64,000 bases of DNA, taken from contig NZ_JXDL01000001.1 in the NCBI RefSeq assembly GCF_001590795.1, positions 1,480,393 to 1,544,392 of the forward strand, read 5' to 3'. The position numbers and the translations under genes are program-made. Each line of letters starts with the position of its first letter. The stretch's first letter is position 1. The DNA is from Bradyrhizobium sp. AT1. Its GTDB lineage: Bacteria; Pseudomonadota; Alphaproteobacteria; Rhizobiales; Xanthobacteraceae. Below, piece after piece: positions 16,642 through 27,377 of this stretch. A model generated the notes under the pieces. That model had not been told where the DNA came from and did no database searches. It worked only from the letters and a program-made list of their open reading frames with translations.

Positions 16642-17849
16642 CGGCGTACGCCCCCCGGATTGGTGAGCGATACGTCGCGCACCTGTGTTTTGATATCAAG
16701 AGCAGTGCAAACCACTACCACCGCCGCACCACCATTGACGACCATACTATAAGGCAGTCCGATCCCGTAAAGCTCGAACACCTCCGGAATCAACTGCAAC
16801 GCAGTCAGGTAGACGGCTCCGACGACCGTCGTCAATGACACGACGCGATCGAGATGGGCAGCGGTCGCCTCGCCGGGCGCGACCCCGGGAATGATACCGT
16901 CACGCTGCGCCAGGGATTTCGCCGTGTACTCGGGATCGACGACATAGGCCGTGTAGATGAAGGCGAGCGCGAACACGGCGATCGACACCAGGATCATGTG
17001 CAGCGGCTGGCCCAGCTGAAGATGCTGATAGGCCGCCGCGACCAGCGGATGATCGCTGCCCAGGACGAAGCCGGCAAAGGCAAGCGGCAGAAAGAAAATC
17101 CAGGGCGCCACGGTGGCCGGAAGCAAAAACCCGGCGTTGTTGAGCTTGATCGACAGCGTCGCGTCCCGTGCCGGCAGTTGCCGCGAGCCGACGTTGCGTG
17201 CGGCAAACCGGACCTGGATATTTCGCCGCGCACCTTCGACGAGCACGATCACGACAACGGCCACGACCCAGAACACGGCATGGCCGAGGACGAGGTTACC
17301 CGAGATCATGCCTTGCCGGAAAGCATCCATGATGCCGGCGATGTTTTGCGGAATCGCGACCAGAAAACCGGCGCTCAGGATCAGCGCCAGGCCGTTCCCG
17401 ATGCCGTGGCGTGTGATCTGCTCGCTCAGCCAGACCAGCATGAAGACGCCGCCGACCAATGAGGCCGAGGCCGTCATCACGAACCAGCCGTCGGGATTCC
17501 TGACGAGGCCCGGGATCGACGTCAGCGCCGAGGCGAAGCCGTAGGCTTGAAAGGCCGTAAGTCCGAGCGTCAGGCCAAGCGTGGCACGCGCAATCTTGCG
17601 CCGTCCGCGCTCGCCTGACCGCTCGAGGGAATTCAGGCGACGCCACACCACAGACAGCAGCCGGATCAGGATTGCTGCCGTCAGATAAGGAATGAGGCCC
17701 AGCGCAAAGATCGAGAGCCGGGAGACGAGATCCAGCGTCGGCGAGACGTCGAAGACATCAACCCCGGGAATCGGGATCTGCGTGCCCAGCCTGAAAACGA
17801 GAAGCGCGCCGATCGTGATGGCGATGCGGCGCGCGAGCTCGATGGTCAT
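16638..17849 (-). CDS. Divergent second SecY-like translocase, plug segment missing
   Basis: A 403-residue multi-spanning protein clearly homologous to Sec[73 protein letters not shown] and [20 protein letters not shown] align with the neighbouring canonical copy throughout. Three differences matter. The segment between the TM1 end and TM2b is 16 residues shorter and lacks the plug-helix sequence (GILGMFNMFAGG in SecY1). The GIRPG loop Arg, equivalent to E. coli Arg357, is Ala324. The C-terminal cytosolic tail is short. It lies 12 nt after secY and overlaps adk, so it is co-transcribed with both. It could be a specialised translocon, a modulatory subunit or a degenerating duplicate; the intact 403 codons argue against decay. 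Confidence 0.9.
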   Translation of the reverse strand: MTIELARRIAITIGALLVFRLGTQIPIPGVDVFDVSPTLDLVSRLSIFALGLIPYLTAAILIRLLSVVWRRLNSLERSGERGRRKIARATLGLTLGLTAFQAYGFASALTSIPGLVRNPDGWFVMTASASLVGGVFMLVWLSEQITRHGIGNGLALILSAGFLVAIPQNIAGIMDAFRQGMISGNLVLGHAVFWVVAVVVIVLVEGARRNIQVRFAARNVGSRQLPARDATLSIKLNNAGFLLPATVAPWIFFLPLAFAGFVLGSDHPLVAAAYQHLQLGQPLHMILVSIAVFALAFIYTAYVVDPEYTAKSLAQRDGIIPGVAPGEATAAHLDRVVSLTTVVGAVYLTALQLIPEVFELYGIGLPYSMVVNGGAAVVVVCTALDIKTQVRDVSLTNPGGVRR

Positions 17850-17861
17850 TTGCGGGCGGGC

Positions 17862-19193
17862 TTACCTGCGGCGGCCGCGCAGCTTCGACTTGCGGATCAG
17901 GCCTTCATACTGGTGCGCCAGCAGATAGCCCTGCACCTGTGCCACCGTATCCATGGTGACGCTGACGACGATCAGCAGCGAGGTGCCGCCGAAGTAGAAC
18001 GGCACCGAGGCGTAGGAGATCAGGATCTCCGGGATCAAGCAGACGATCGCGAGATAAATCGCGCCCAGCACGGTGATGCGCGAGAGCACGTAGTCGATAT
18101 ATTCCGCGGTGCGCTCGCCGGGACGAATGCCCGGAATGAAGCCACCGTGCTTCTTCAGATTGTCCGCGGTCTCGGTCGGGTTGAACACGATCGCGGTGTA
18201 GAAGAAGGCGAAGAACACGATCAGCGCCAGATACATGATCAGGAACAGCGGACGGCCGTGGCCGAGCTGGGTGGTGATCCACTGGAACCATTCCGGCCCA
18301 CTGCCCGCGTTGAAGTTCGCGACCGTGGTCGGCAGCAGCAGCAGCGAGGACGCGAAGATCGGCGGGATCACGCCTGACGTGTTCAGCTTGAGCGGCAGAT
18401 GCGAGGACTGGCCCTCGAACATCTTGTTGCCGACCTGGCGCTTCGGATACTGGATCAGGAGGCGGCGCTGCGCGCGCTCCATGAACACGATGAAGGCGAT
18501 CACGGCGACGGCCATGATGATGACGACCAGGATGAGGCCGGTCGACATCGCGCCCTGACGGCCGAGCTCGAGCATGTTGGCGAGCGCAGCGGGCAGCTCG
18601 GCGACGATGCCGGCGAGAATGATCAGCGAGATGCCGTTGCCGATGCCGCGCGAGGTGATCTGCTCACCCAGCCACATCAGGAACATGGTGCCGCCGGTCA
18701 GCGTGATCGCGGTGGACAGGCGGAAGAACATGCCGGGGTCGCTGACGACGTTGCCGGCGCCCTCGAGGCCCACGGCGATGCCGTAGGACTGGAACGCGGC
18801 CAGGATCACCGTGAGATAGCGGGTGTACTGGTTCAGCAGCTTGCGGCCGGACTCGCCTTCCTTCTTCAGCGCCTCGAGTTGCGGCGAGACGGTGGTGAGG
18901 AGCTGGATGATGATCGAGGCCGAGATATACGGCATGATGTTCAGCGCGAAGATCGCCATGCGGTGGATGCCGCCGCCGGCGAACATGTTGAACATGCCGA
19001 GGATGCCCCCCGCCTGGGAGCGGAACACCTGCTCCCAGATATTGGGATCGATGCCGGGGAGCGGGATGTAGGTCCCGAGCCGATAAACGAGCAGCGCACC
19101 CAGGGTGAACCAGATGCGCTTCTTCAGTTCGTCAGCCTTGGCAAACGCACCGAAATTGAGATTGGCTGCCAGTTGTTCCGCTGCAGAGGCCAT
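17862..19193 (-). CDS. secY: Preprotein translocase subunit SecY
   Basis: A 443-residue channel subunit of SecYEG with ten predicted membrane segments. The plug region (GGILGMFNMFAGGGIHR, about 62-78), the first lateral-gate helix block IFALNIMPYISASIIIQLL, the QRRLLIQYPKRQ cytosolic loop and the FIPGIRPGERTAEYI loop with Arg357 at the same number as E. coli are all present. The C-terminal tail RKSKLRGRRR is normal. It is separated from rplO by 252 nt holding a hairpin and a palindromic repeat. Its only oddity is the divergent paralogue 12 nt downstream. Confidence 0.98.
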   Translation of the reverse strand: MASAAEQLAANLNFGAFAKADELKKRIWFTLGALLVYRLGTYIPLPGIDPNIWEQVFRSQAGGILGMFNMFAGGGIHRMAIFALNIMPYISASIIIQLLTTVSPQLEALKKEGESGRKLLNQYTRYLTVILAAFQSYGIAVGLEGAGNVVSDPGMFFRLSTAITLTGGTMFLMWLGEQITSRGIGNGISLIILAGIVAELPAALANMLELGRQGAMSTGLILVVIIMAVAVIAFIVFMERAQRRLLIQYPKRQVGNKMFEGQSSHLPLKLNTSGVIPPIFASSLLLLPTTVANFNAGSGPEWFQWITTQLGHGRPLFLIMYLALIVFFAFFYTAIVFNPTETADNLKKHGGFIPGIRPGERTAEYIDYVLSRITVLGAIYLAIVCLIPEILISYASVPFYFGGTSLLIVVSVTMDTVAQVQGYLLAHQYEGLIRKSKLRGRRR

Positions 19194-19284
19194 CTTGGAC
19201 TTTCTCCCGCCGCCTATTGCGCCGTCATGCCCGCGGCCGGGCTACTAAAGCGCGAACATATCGCGCTTCAGGCTATCGTTTGAA

Positions 19285-19348
19285 CATGATCTTTCCGGAA
19301 AACCGCGTCGCACTTTGCGCTAGCGCGGCCCTTCGGGTCCGGATCATG
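19285..19348. repeat. Dispersed-type palindromic element between rplO and secY
   Basis: Terminal inverted repeats CATGATC (19285-19291) and GATCATG (19342-19348) with inner CCGGA/TCCGG arms enclose an imperfect core. GAACATGATC...TCCGGATCATGCTCTAG elements are, from general knowledge, scattered in Bradyrhizobium genomes. Here one is inserted inside the spc operon upstream of secY. Confidence 0.6.
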
Positions 19349-19413
19349 CTCTAGCGGACGCCGGACATTATCTGGGGCTCGGCTTCGATAAGTCCACGTC
19401 CCTCATGCGTAAA

Positions 19414-19432
19414 GGCCCGCGAGCCGCGGGCC
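19414..19432 (-). terminator. Hairpin after rplO, weak terminator or attenuator
   Basis: A perfect 8-bp stem (GGCCCGCG/CGCGGGCC, loop 3 nt) starts 14 nt after the rplO stop and is followed on the minus strand by TTTACG only. The short T-run suggests partial termination or a processing signal before secY. Confidence 0.45.
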
Positions 19433-19445
19433 AATGACGCAGTTG

Positions 19446-19931
19446 TTACGCCGCCTCGCCTTCTTCCTTGGCAGGGGCGAGGATCTTCACCGAACCGCCG
19501 GCCTTCTCGACCGCGGCGATCGCGGTCTTGGAGGCGCCGTGCACTTCGATGTTGAGCTTCGACTTGAGCTCGCCGCGGCCGAGCAGCCGCAAGCCGCCCT
19601 TGGCGCGACGCAGCACGCCGCCCTTCACCAGGGCCTCGACGTTCACGACGCTGCCGGCGTCGATCTTCTTGGCATCGACCGCTTCCTGGAGCCGGTCGAG
19701 ATTGATCTCGGCGAGCTCGACGCGGAAGATGTTGTTGAAGCCGCGCTTGGGCAGACGGCGATGCATCGGCATCTGGCCGCCTTCGAAACCCTTGATGCGC
19801 ACGCCCGAACGCGCGGTCTGGCCCTTGCCACCGCGGCCGGACTGCTTGCCCTTGCCCGAACCGATGCCGCGGCCGACGCGCATACGCTTCTTGCGCGAGC
19901 CGGCGTTGTCGGCGATATCGCTGAGCTTCAT
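19446..19931 (-). CDS. rplO: Ribosomal protein L15
   Basis: A 161-residue late-assembly 50S protein. The Gly/Arg/Lys-rich opening [20 protein letters not shown] and the block [19 protein letters not shown] are diagnostic. The C-terminal domain includes [19 protein letters not shown]. Slightly longer than E. coli L15 (144) because of the C-terminal end, as in other alphaproteobacteria. It follows rpmD by 76 nt. Confidence 0.97.
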   Translation of the reverse strand: MKLSDIADNAGSRKKRMRVGRGIGSGKGKQSGRGGKGQTARSGVRIKGFEGGQMPMHRRLPKRGFNNIFRVELAEINLDRLQEAVDAKKIDAGSVVNVEALVKGGVLRRAKGGLRLLGRGELKSKLNIEVHGASKTAIAAVEKAGGSVKILAPAKEEGEAA

Positions 19932-20007
19932 CGCCCTTCTCCTTGTGTCTTGCGCACGATCTTCACCGAGAACGGGTAGCCCGCTTCTCGGGATCGCACG
20001 CCGCTTC

Positions 20008-20214
20008 TTACTTCTCGTCGACGATGCGGACGAGATGGTGAACCTTCTCGATCATGCCGCGGACTGCCGGGGTATCCTGCAGTTCGCTGGTGCGACCGAT
20101 CTTGTTGAGCTTGAGCCCGATCAGCGTCGAGCGCTGCGAGTGATGGCGGCGGATCGCGCTGCCGATCTGCTCGAGCTTGATCGTCTTGCTGGACTTAGCG
20201 GCGTCCTTGGCCAT
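20008..20214 (-). CDS. rpmD: Ribosomal protein L30
   Basis: A 68-residue 50S protein. The L30 core is [40 protein letters not shown] and [14 protein letters not shown]. An N-terminal [10 protein letters not shown] stretch adds about eight residues relative to E. coli L30. It sits 21 nt after rpsE in canonical order. L30 is missing from some bacteria; here it is intact. Confidence 0.96.
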   Translation of the reverse strand: MAKDAAKSSKTIKLEQIGSAIRRHHSQRSTLIGLKLNKIGRTSELQDTPAVRGMIEKVHHLVRIVDEK

Positions 20215-20235
20215 GGGAGTCTACTCCAGCTTCCG

Positions 20236-20829
20236 TTAGTCGGCAGCCGCCTCGGCATCGCCACCGATACGGCGCGACTGCAGAGTGGACACCTTGATGT
20301 TGCGGCGGGCTGCGACCGAACGCGGCGAATCCTGATGCTTCAGCGCGTCGAAGGTTGCGCGAACCATGTTGTAGGGATTCGACGAGCCGATCGACTTGGC
20401 GACCACGTCCTGGACGCCGAGCGTCTCGAACACGGCGCGCATCGGACCGCCCGCGATGATGCCGGTACCGGCCGGAGCTGCACGCAGGTAGACACGGCCC
20501 GCGCCATGACGGCCGGCGATGTCGTGATGGAGGGTGCGGCCCTCGCGCAGCGACACGCGGGTCAGGTTGCGCTTGGCGGACTCGGTGGCCTTGCGGATCG
20601 CCTCGGGCACTTCGCGCGCCTTGCCGTGACCGAAGCCGGCGCGGCCCTTCTGGTCGCCGATCACGACCAGCGCTGCGAAACCGAAGCGCTTGCCGCCCTT
20701 GACGACCTTGGCCACGCGGTTGATGTGGACGAGCTTGTCGACGAACTCGCTGTCGCGCTCCTCGCGCTCCCTGCGTTCACGTCCGCCGCCGCGTTGATCG
20801 CGTCCACCACGCTGTTCGCGTTCTGCCAT
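20236..20829 (-). CDS. rpsE: Ribosomal protein S5 with Arg/Glu-rich N-terminal extension
   Basis: A 197-residue 30S protein involved in decoding fidelity and mRNA unwinding. The double-stranded-RNA-binding fold is [20 protein letters not shown] and [20 protein letters not shown]; the C-terminal domain has [20 protein letters not shown]. About 30 N-terminal residues ([20 protein letters not shown]) are an RGG-like, charge-alternating extension absent from E. coli S5 (167 residues). It lies 44 nt after rplR and 21 nt before rpmD. Confidence 0.97.
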   Translation of the reverse strand: MAEREQRGGRDQRGGGRERREREERDSEFVDKLVHINRVAKVVKGGKRFGFAALVVIGDQKGRAGFGHGKAREVPEAIRKATESAKRNLTRVSLREGRTLHHDIAGRHGAGRVYLRAAPAGTGIIAGGPMRAVFETLGVQDVVAKSIGSSNPYNMVRATFDALKHQDSPRSVAARRNIKVSTLQSRRIGGDAEAAAD

Positions 20830-20873
20830 TTTTCCAATCCTTCAGAGGCTTGCGCCTCAATCCTCAAATTGCG

Positions 20874-21236
20874 TTAGAAGCTCAGCCCACTCTCACGCGC
20901 CGCGTCGGCAAGAGCCTTGACGCGCCCGTGATAGAGATAGCTGCCGCGATCGAACACGACTTCCTTGACACCCTTCTCGGCGGCGCGCTCGGCCAGCAGC
21001 TTGCCGACCGCCTTCGCCGCATCGATGTCGGCGCCGGTCTTGCCGCCGTCGCGCATCGACTTCTCGAGCGATGAGGCAGAGGCCAGCGTCTCGCCCTTCA
21101 GGTCGTCGATGACCTGGGCGTAGATGTGCTTGGACGAGCGGAACACCGACAGACGCGGACGGCCACCACCGGAGCGGCGCAGCTTCAGCCGCACACTCCG
21201 CTTGCGCCGGGCATTCGTAACCTTGGCTTTGGACAT
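20874..21236 (-). CDS. rplR: Ribosomal protein L18
   Basis: A 120-residue 5S rRNA-binding protein of the central protuberance. Features are the basic start [38 protein letters not shown], and the end [20 protein letters not shown] with ARESGLSF. Length and position (11 nt after rplF) are as expected, and nothing unusual is seen. Confidence 0.98.
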   Translation of the reverse strand: MSKAKVTNARRKRSVRLKLRRSGGGRPRLSVFRSSKHIYAQVIDDLKGETLASASSLEKSMRDGGKTGADIDAAKAVGKLLAERAAEKGVKEVVFDRGSYLYHGRVKALADAARESGLSF

Positions 21237-21247
21237 GACCGGCTCCG

Positions 21248-21781
21248 TTACTTCTTCTTGCCTTCCTTGCGGAAGATGAATTCGCCAACATACTTCACGC
21301 CCTTGCCCTTGTAGGGCTCCGGCGGGCGATAGCTGCGGATCTCGGCCGCGACCTGGCCGACACGCTGGATGTCGCTGCCCGAGACCGTGATTTCGGTCGG
21401 CTTCGGCACGGCGATCGTGATCCCCTCGGGGATCGTGTAGATCACGTCGTGGCTATAGCCGAGCGCGAGCTGCAGGTTCTTGCCCTGCATCGCGGCGCGG
21501 TAACCGACGCCGGTGATCTCGAGCTTCTTCTCGAAGCCCTTGGTGACGCCTTCGACCAGATTCGCGACCTGGGCGCGAGCGGTACCGTAGAGCGCGCGCG
21601 CGCGATTGGTCTCGAGCCGCGGCTTGACCTTGATCTGGCCGCTCTCGAGCTTCACCTCGACGTCGTCGTGGACGACGAACTGAAGCTGACCCTTCGGCCC
21701 CTTCATCTTGACGGTCTGCCCATCGACGGTCGCGGTAACACCCGACGGCACCGCCACAGGCCTTTTGCCAACACGTGACAT
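21248..21781 (-). CDS. rplF: Ribosomal protein L6
   Basis: A 177-residue 50S protein near the factor-binding site. The start at 21781 gives [20 protein letters not shown], the standard N-terminus; the open frame continues upstream into the rpsH gap without similarity. The two L6 repeats contain [18 protein letters not shown] and [20 protein letters not shown], and the end [18 protein letters not shown] is diagnostic. It lies 16 nt after rpsH. Confidence 0.98.
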   Translation of the reverse strand: MSRVGKRPVAVPSGVTATVDGQTVKMKGPKGQLQFVVHDDVEVKLESGQIKVKPRLETNRARALYGTARAQVANLVEGVTKGFEKKLEITGVGYRAAMQGKNLQLALGYSHDVIYTIPEGITIAVPKPTEITVSGSDIQRVGQVAAEIRSYRPPEPYKGKGVKYVGEFIFRKEGKKK

Positions 21782-21797
21782 GGATGAAAAATCCTTC

Positions 21798-22196
21798 TCA
21801 GAACACCGTGAAGAGGACTTCACCGCCCACATTCGCGTCGCGCGCGCTGTGGTCGGCCATGATCCCCTTCGGCGTCGACAACACCGAAATGCCGAGCCCG
21901 TTGTTGACCCGCGGCAGGTTCTTCACCGAGGCGTAGACGCGACGCCCGGGCTTGGAAACACGTTCGATCTCGCGGATGACGGGCTCGCCGTCGAAATACT
22001 TCAGCTCGATCTCGATCTCGCTGCGGCCCGAGGAGTGCTCGAGCGTGGCGTAACCGCGGATGTAGCCCTCGGACTTGAGGACCTCGAGCACGTTCTCGCG
22101 CATCTTCGAACCAGGCGTGGAAACCTTGGTCTTGGAGCGCATCTGCGCGTTGCGGATACGGGTGATCAGATCGCTGATTGGATCGTGCGTAGACAT
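21798..22196 (-). CDS. rpsH: Ribosomal protein S8
   Basis: A 132-residue 16S rRNA-binding protein (helix 21); in E. coli the translational regulator of the spc operon. Features are [20 protein letters not shown] at the start, [20 protein letters not shown] and the end [19 protein letters not shown]. Whether it autoregulates here depends on an rplE leader structure I cannot confirm. It follows rpsN by 14 nt. Confidence 0.98.
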   Translation of the reverse strand: MSTHDPISDLITRIRNAQMRSKTKVSTPGSKMRENVLEVLKSEGYIRGYATLEHSSGRSEIEIELKYFDGEPVIREIERVSKPGRRVYASVKNLPRVNNGLGISVLSTPKGIMADHSARDANVGGEVLFTVF

Positions 22197-22210
22197 CTAA
22201 ACGACCCTCC

Positions 22211-22516
22211 TTACCAGCTGGACTTCACGAGGCCCGGGACCATGCCCTTGGAGCCAAGTTCGCGCAGCGCGATACGGGACAGCTTGTTCTTGCGGTAGTT
22301 CGAGCGCGGGCGACCCGACAGCTCGCAACGCAGGCGGATGCGGGTTGCCGACGAATTGCGCGGCATTTCCGCGAGCTTCAGGGTGGCGGCGAACCGCTCC
22401 TCCATCGGCAGCTTCTTGTCGGCGATGATCGCCTTCAACCGCTCGCGCTTGGCGGCGGCGTTCTTCACCATCCGCTTGCGCCGGTTGTTCTTCTCGACTG
22501 AACTCTTCTTTGCCAT
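22211..22516 (-). CDS. rpsN: Ribosomal protein S14 (zinc-free type)
   Basis: A 101-residue S14 of the long C-minus form: the CxxC...CxxC zinc ribbon of the short type is absent. Blocks are [40 protein letters not shown] and [20 protein letters not shown], ending [11 protein letters not shown] as in E. coli. Because it needs no zinc, it does not suggest a Zur-controlled alternative in this operon. It follows rplE by 46 nt. Confidence 0.98.
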   Translation of the reverse strand: MAKKSSVEKNNRRKRMVKNAAAKRERLKAIIADKKLPMEERFAATLKLAEMPRNSSATRIRLRCELSGRPRSNYRKNKLSRIALRELGSKGMVPGLVKSSW

Positions 22517-22562
22517 GCTTGGCTCCTGGGTATCCGCGTTTGAGAGGCTTTAGGTCAGCGTC

Positions 22563-23112
<550 letters not shown>

Positions 23113-23120
<8 letters not shown>

Positions 23121-23427
23121 CGATCTCAGCTCCCGAGCTCTTGGCGATGCGGACCTTCTTGCCGTCCGCCAGAATCTTGAATCCGACGCGGGTCGGCTTT
23201 CCGTCCTTGCCGACATACGCGATGTTGGACAGTTGGATCGGCGACTCCTTCGAGATGATGCCGCCCTCCTGGGCCTGCGTCTGCTTCTGGTGACGCTTGA
23301 CCATGTTGATGCCGCGCACCAGCGCCGTGCCGGCGTCGGGGCGCACTTCGAACACTTCGCCGGTGCGGCCCTTGTCGCGACCGGTCAGCACGACGACCTT
23401 GTCGCCCTTGCGGATCTTCGCAGCCAT
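23113..23427 (-). CDS. rplX: Ribosomal protein L24
   Basis: A 104-residue assembly-initiator protein of the 50S subunit. The KOW motif is in [20 protein letters not shown] and [20 protein letters not shown]; then [20 protein letters not shown] and the C-terminal [20 protein letters not shown]. The ATG overlaps the rplN stop by one base (TGATG) with GGAGG-like sequence before it, and the end overlaps rplE. Confidence 0.97.
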
Positions 23428-23795
23428 CACAGCACCTCCGGCGCGAGCGAGATGATCTTCATGTGGTTCTTGGCGCGCAGCTCGCGCGGCACGGGCCCGA
23501 AGATACGGGTGCCGACCGGCTCGGACTGATTGTTGATCAGAACGGCGGCGTTGCGGTCGAAGCGGATGACCGAACCGTCGGCGCGGCGGATGTCCTTGCG
23601 GACGCGCACCACGACGGCCTTCATCACGTCGCCCTTCTTCACCTTGCCACGCGGAATTGCTTCCTTGATCGAAACGACGATGATGTCGCCGATCGTGGCG
23701 TAGCGGCGCTTGGAGCCCCCGAGCACCTTGATACACATGACACGGCGTGCGCCAGAATTGTCGGCCACGTCGAGGTTGGTCTGCATCTGAATCAT
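23427..23795 (-). CDS. rplN: Ribosomal protein L14
   Basis: A 122-residue 50S protein that forms an intersubunit bridge and contacts RsfS. Blocks are [40 protein letters not shown], and the end [13 protein letters not shown] sequence [20 protein letters not shown]. Exactly the usual 122 residues. It lies 84 nt after rpsQ, one of the wider gaps in this stretch. Confidence 0.98.
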   Translation of the reverse strand: MIQMQTNLDVADNSGARRVMCIKVLGGSKRRYATIGDIIVVSIKEAIPRGKVKKGDVMKAVVVRVRKDIRRADGSVIRFDRNAAVLINNQSEPVGTRIFGPVPRELRAKNHMKIISLAPEVL

Positions 23796-23879
23796 TGATG
23801 CACCTCGTCCTCTTCTCTCTTGCGCCAGCCCAGCCGGCGCTCAACATTTCCCTGAAGTCAGTCGGCTAAAGCCAACAGA

Positions 23880-24128
23880 TCAGGCGCTTTTCTTGTGTTC
23901 GCCCCGGATCACGACCCAGCGCTTCAACTTCGAAATCGGCTTCGATTCCTCGATCCACACCATGTCGCCCGGCTTGAACTCGTTGCTCTCGTCGTGCGCG
24001 TGGTAGTTCTTCGAACGGCGGATCGTCTTCTTGTAGATCGGGTGGGTGAAGCGGCGATCGACGCGCACCACGATGGTCTTGGCTTGCTTGTCGCTGACGA
24101 CCACGCCCTGCAAAGTACGTTTCGGCAT
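23880..24128 (-). CDS. rpsQ: Ribosomal protein S17
   Basis: An 82-residue OB-fold 16S rRNA-binding protein. The start at 24128 gives [20 protein letters not shown]; the open frame upstream is read-through of rpmC DNA in another frame. [20 protein letters not shown] and [20 protein letters not shown] are diagnostic. It lies 13 nt after rpmC. Confidence 0.98.
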   Translation of the reverse strand: MPKRTLQGVVVSDKQAKTIVVRVDRRFTHPIYKKTIRRSKNYHAHDESNEFKPGDMVWIEESKPISKLKRWVVIRGEHKKSA

Positions 24129-24141
24129 CTTCGTAAGCCTC

Positions 24142-24348
24142 TTACTTCTTCTTCGCGCGCGTCTGCGCGGCGACGGTCTTGATCCGGGCGATGTCACGGC
24201 GGGCCTCGCGCAGGCGCGAGGTGTTCTCGAGCTGCCCGGTGGCACGCTGGAAGCGCAGGTTGAAGCGCTCCTTCTTGAGGTTCAGGACGGCGTCGTCCTG
24301 CTGGTCGGGGCTCATCGCGCGGATGTCTTCGATCTTCATCTGGGCCAT
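24142..24348 (-). CDS. rpmC: Ribosomal protein L29
   Basis: A 68-residue protein at the peptide-exit tunnel, near the SRP and trigger-factor docking site. The ATG at 24348 is preferred over an in-frame ATG at 24354 because GGAG lies about 8 nt before the former but only 2 nt before the latter. Blocks are [20 protein letters not shown] and [20 protein letters not shown]. The gene begins 5 nt after the rplP stop. Confidence 0.95.
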   Translation of the reverse strand: MAQMKIEDIRAMSPDQQDDAVLNLKKERFNLRFQRATGQLENTSRLREARRDIARIKTVAAQTRAKKK

Positions 24349-24353
24349 GGCCA

Positions 24354-24767
24354 TTACTCCGCAATGCGCTCGACGAAGCGCGTCTTGATCGGCAGCTTGG
24401 CGGCCGCCAGGGTCAGCGCTTCACGCGCCGTCTGGGTGTTGACGCCGTCGATCTCGAACAGAACCCGGCCCGGCTTGACGCGCGCGACCCACAATTCCGG
24501 CGAACCCTTGCCGGAGCCCATGCGGACTTCGGCCGGCTTCTTCGACACCGGAACGTCGGGGAATACGCGGATCCAGACGCGGCCGGCGCGCTTCATGTGA
24601 CGGGTCAGCGCGCGGCGGGCGGCTTCGATCTGGCGCGCGGTAACGCGCTCAGGCTCAGTCGCCTTCAGGCCGAACTGGCCGAACGCCAACGTCGCGCCCG
24701 AAGACGCAACGCCGTGGATGCGGCCCTTATGCGCCTTCCGGAACTTCGTTTTCTTAGGTTGCATCAT
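24354..24767 (-). CDS. rplP: Ribosomal protein L16
   Basis: A 137-residue 50S protein near the A-site tRNA elbow. [20 protein letters not shown] is the family start, with [20 protein letters not shown] and the conserved [20 protein letters not shown], including the Arg hydroxylated in E. coli L16. [20 protein letters not shown] follows. It lies 30 nt after rpsC. Confidence 0.98.
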   Translation of the reverse strand: MMQPKKTKFRKAHKGRIHGVASSGATLAFGQFGLKATEPERVTARQIEAARRALTRHMKRAGRVWIRVFPDVPVSKKPAEVRMGSGKGSPELWVARVKPGRVLFEIDGVNTQTAREALTLAAAKLPIKTRFVERIAE

Positions 24768-24797
24768 GGCTTTGAGCCCTCAAATTCCTGTGCGGCT

Positions 24798-25523
<726 letters not shown>

Positions 25524-25540
25524 CGTGTTCTCCTGCGCCC

Positions 25541-25927
25541 TTAAGCGGCGGCTTCAGCTTCGACCTGACGAACAATGATCGTCAGCTGCGAAAATGGTTT
25601 GTAGACACGGCCCGAGCGACCACGGCCGCGAGCGGCGAAGCGCTTCATCACGAGGCCGTTGCCGACGAAGGCCTGCGCCACGACGAGATCGTCGACGTCG
25701 AGGTCGTGGTTGTTCTCGGCGTTGGCGATAGCCGATTCCAGGCACTTCTTCACGTCGACCGCGATCCGCTTGCGCGAAAACTGCAGGTCGGCGAGCGCAG
25801 CAGCCGCCTTCCGGCCGCGAATGAGCTGGGCGACCAGGTTGAGCTTCTGCGGGCTCACCCGCAGCATGCGGGCGACCGCCTTGGCCTCGTTCTCGGCGAG
25901 GCTCCGTTCGCGCTTGGGTTTGCTCAT
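25541..25927 (-). CDS. rplV: Ribosomal protein L22
   Basis: A 128-residue protein lining the exit tunnel; its beta-hairpin loop is where macrolide resistance changes arise. Blocks are [40 protein letters not shown] and [20 protein letters not shown]. The hairpin sequence ARGRGRSGR looks wild type. It lies 10 nt after rpsS. Confidence 0.98.
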
Positions 25928-25937
25928 CGTTTAATCC

Positions 25938-26216
25938 TCAAGCCTTCTTGGCTTTCTTGTCGCCGGAGTGGCCATGGAAGGTCCGGGTCGGCGAGAACTC
26001 GCCGAACTTGTGCCCCACCATTTCCTCGTTGACGGCGACCGGTACGTGCTTCTGACCGTTGTAGACGCCGAAGGTCAGGCCGACGAACTGCGGCAGGATC
26101 GTCGAGCGACGGCTCCAGATCTTGATGACGTCGTGACGGCCGGACGCGCGGGCGGCATCTGCCTTCTTGAGCAGAGAACCCTCGACGAACGGGCCTTTCC
26201 AGACTGAACGAACCAT
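25938..26216 (-). CDS. rpsS: Ribosomal protein S19
   Basis: A 92-residue 30S head protein that pairs with S13. [40 protein letters not shown] and [20 protein letters not shown] are diagnostic; the end is [20 protein letters not shown]. The ORF lies 12 nt after rplB. Confidence 0.98.
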   Translation of the reverse strand: MVRSVWKGPFVEGSLLKKADAARASGRHDVIKIWSRRSTILPQFVGLTFGVYNGQKHVPVAVNEEMVGHKFGEFSPTRTFHGHSGDKKAKKA

Positions 26217-26228
26217 GTCCGGCGTTCC

Positions 26229-27062
26229 TTACTTCTTCCGCTTGTGGCGGCTTAGGAGAATGAATTTGTTGGTCGACTTGTTGGTCCGGGTCTTCTTGCC
26301 CTTGGTCGGCTTGCCCCACGGGGTGACCGGGTGGCGGCCGCCCGAGGTACGACCTTCACCACCGCCGTGCGGATGGTCGATCGGGTTCATCGAAACACCG
26401 CGGTTATGCGGCTTGCGGCCCAGCCAACGGTTGCGGCCGGCCTTGCCGATCGAGGTGTTCATGTGATCCGGGTTCGACACCGCGCCGATCGTGCCGCGGC
26501 AACGGCCGTGCACCAGGCGCTGCTCGCCCGAATTCAGGCGGATGATCACGTAATCCTGGTCGCGGCCGACGAGCTGGGCATAGGTACCCGCGGAACGGGC
26601 GAGCTGGCCGCCCTTCCCGATCTTGAGCTCGATGTTGTGGATGATCGTGCCGACCGGCATGTTGCCGAGCGGCATGACGTTGCCCGGCTTCACGTCGACA
26701 TAGTTGCCGGCGACGATGGTGTCACCCACGGCCAGGCGCTGCGGCGCCAGGATGTAGGCCTGCTCGCCGTCCTGATACTTGATCAGCGCGATGAAGCCGC
26801 TGCGGTTCGGATCGTATTCCAGCCGCTCGACGGTCGCGGGAACGTCGACCTTCTCACGCTTGAAATCGACGGTGCGCAGCGTCCGCTTGTGACCACCGCC
26901 GCGGAAACGCACAGTGATGCGACCCGTGCTGTTGCGGCCGCCCGAGGAGTGCTTGCCTTCGGTGAGCGCCTTGACCGGCTTGCCCTTGTAGAGGGCCGAA
27001 CGATCGACCATGACCAGCTGGCGCTGGCCCGGCGTCGTGGGATTGAATGTCTTCAGTGCCAT
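26229..27062 (-). CDS. rplB: Ribosomal protein L2
   Basis: A 277-residue core 50S protein needed for peptidyl transfer. Features are [20 protein letters not shown] at the start, the OB and SH3 domains ([40 protein letters not shown]) and the catalytic-site His motif [20 protein letters not shown]. The basic tail is [20 protein letters not shown]. It lies 12 nt after rplW. Confidence 0.98.
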   Translation of the reverse strand: MALKTFNPTTPGQRQLVMVDRSALYKGKPVKALTEGKHSSGGRNSTGRITVRFRGGGHKRTLRTVDFKREKVDVPATVERLEYDPNRSGFIALIKYQDGEQAYILAPQRLAVGDTIVAGNYVDVKPGNVMPLGNMPVGTIIHNIELKIGKGGQLARSAGTYAQLVGRDQDYVIIRLNSGEQRLVHGRCRGTIGAVSNPDHMNTSIGKAGRNRWLGRKPHNRGVSMNPIDHPHGGGEGRTSGGRHPVTPWGKPTKGKKTRTNKSTNKFILLSRHKRKK

Positions 27063-27074
27063 CGTCGTGCGACC

Positions 27075-27377
27075 TTACAGACCGGTGGTCACGTCGATCC
27101 GGTGACCCTCTTCGAGAGTCACGATCGCGCGCTTGGAGTTCGACTGCGAACCGAGATTGCCGCGGAAGATCTTGGTCTTGCCCTTGCGGACCAGCGTGTT
27201 GACGCTCTTGACCTTGACGTCGAACAGCTTCTCGATCGCTTCCTTGATCTGCGGCTTGGTCGCCTTGGCGGCGACCTTGAACAGCACCTTGTTGTGCTCC
27301 GAAGCGATCGTCGCCTTTTCGGTCACGACCGGCGACAGGATCACGTCGTAGTGGCGAGCCTCGATGTTCTTCGTCAT
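27075..27377 (-). CDS. rplW: Ribosomal protein L23
   Basis: A 100-residue exit-tunnel protein; its exposed face docks trigger factor and SRP. The start at 27377 ([20 protein letters not shown]) overlaps the rplD stop (ATGA). Blocks are [20 protein letters not shown] and [20 protein letters not shown]. The same frame is open upstream through rplD but without homology. Confidence 0.98.
   Translation of the reverse strand: MTKNIEARHYDVILSPVVTEKATIASEHNKVLFKVAAKATKPQIKEAIEKLFDVKVKSVNTLVRKGKTKIFRGNLGSQSNSKRAIVTLEEGHRIDVTTGL

Noticed and set aside
16638..17849. Second secY as a pseudogene or sequencing duplicate
   Set aside because: The frame is intact over 403 codons, diverges evenly from secY, keeps all membrane segments and overlaps adk correctly, so it is a real, separate gene.
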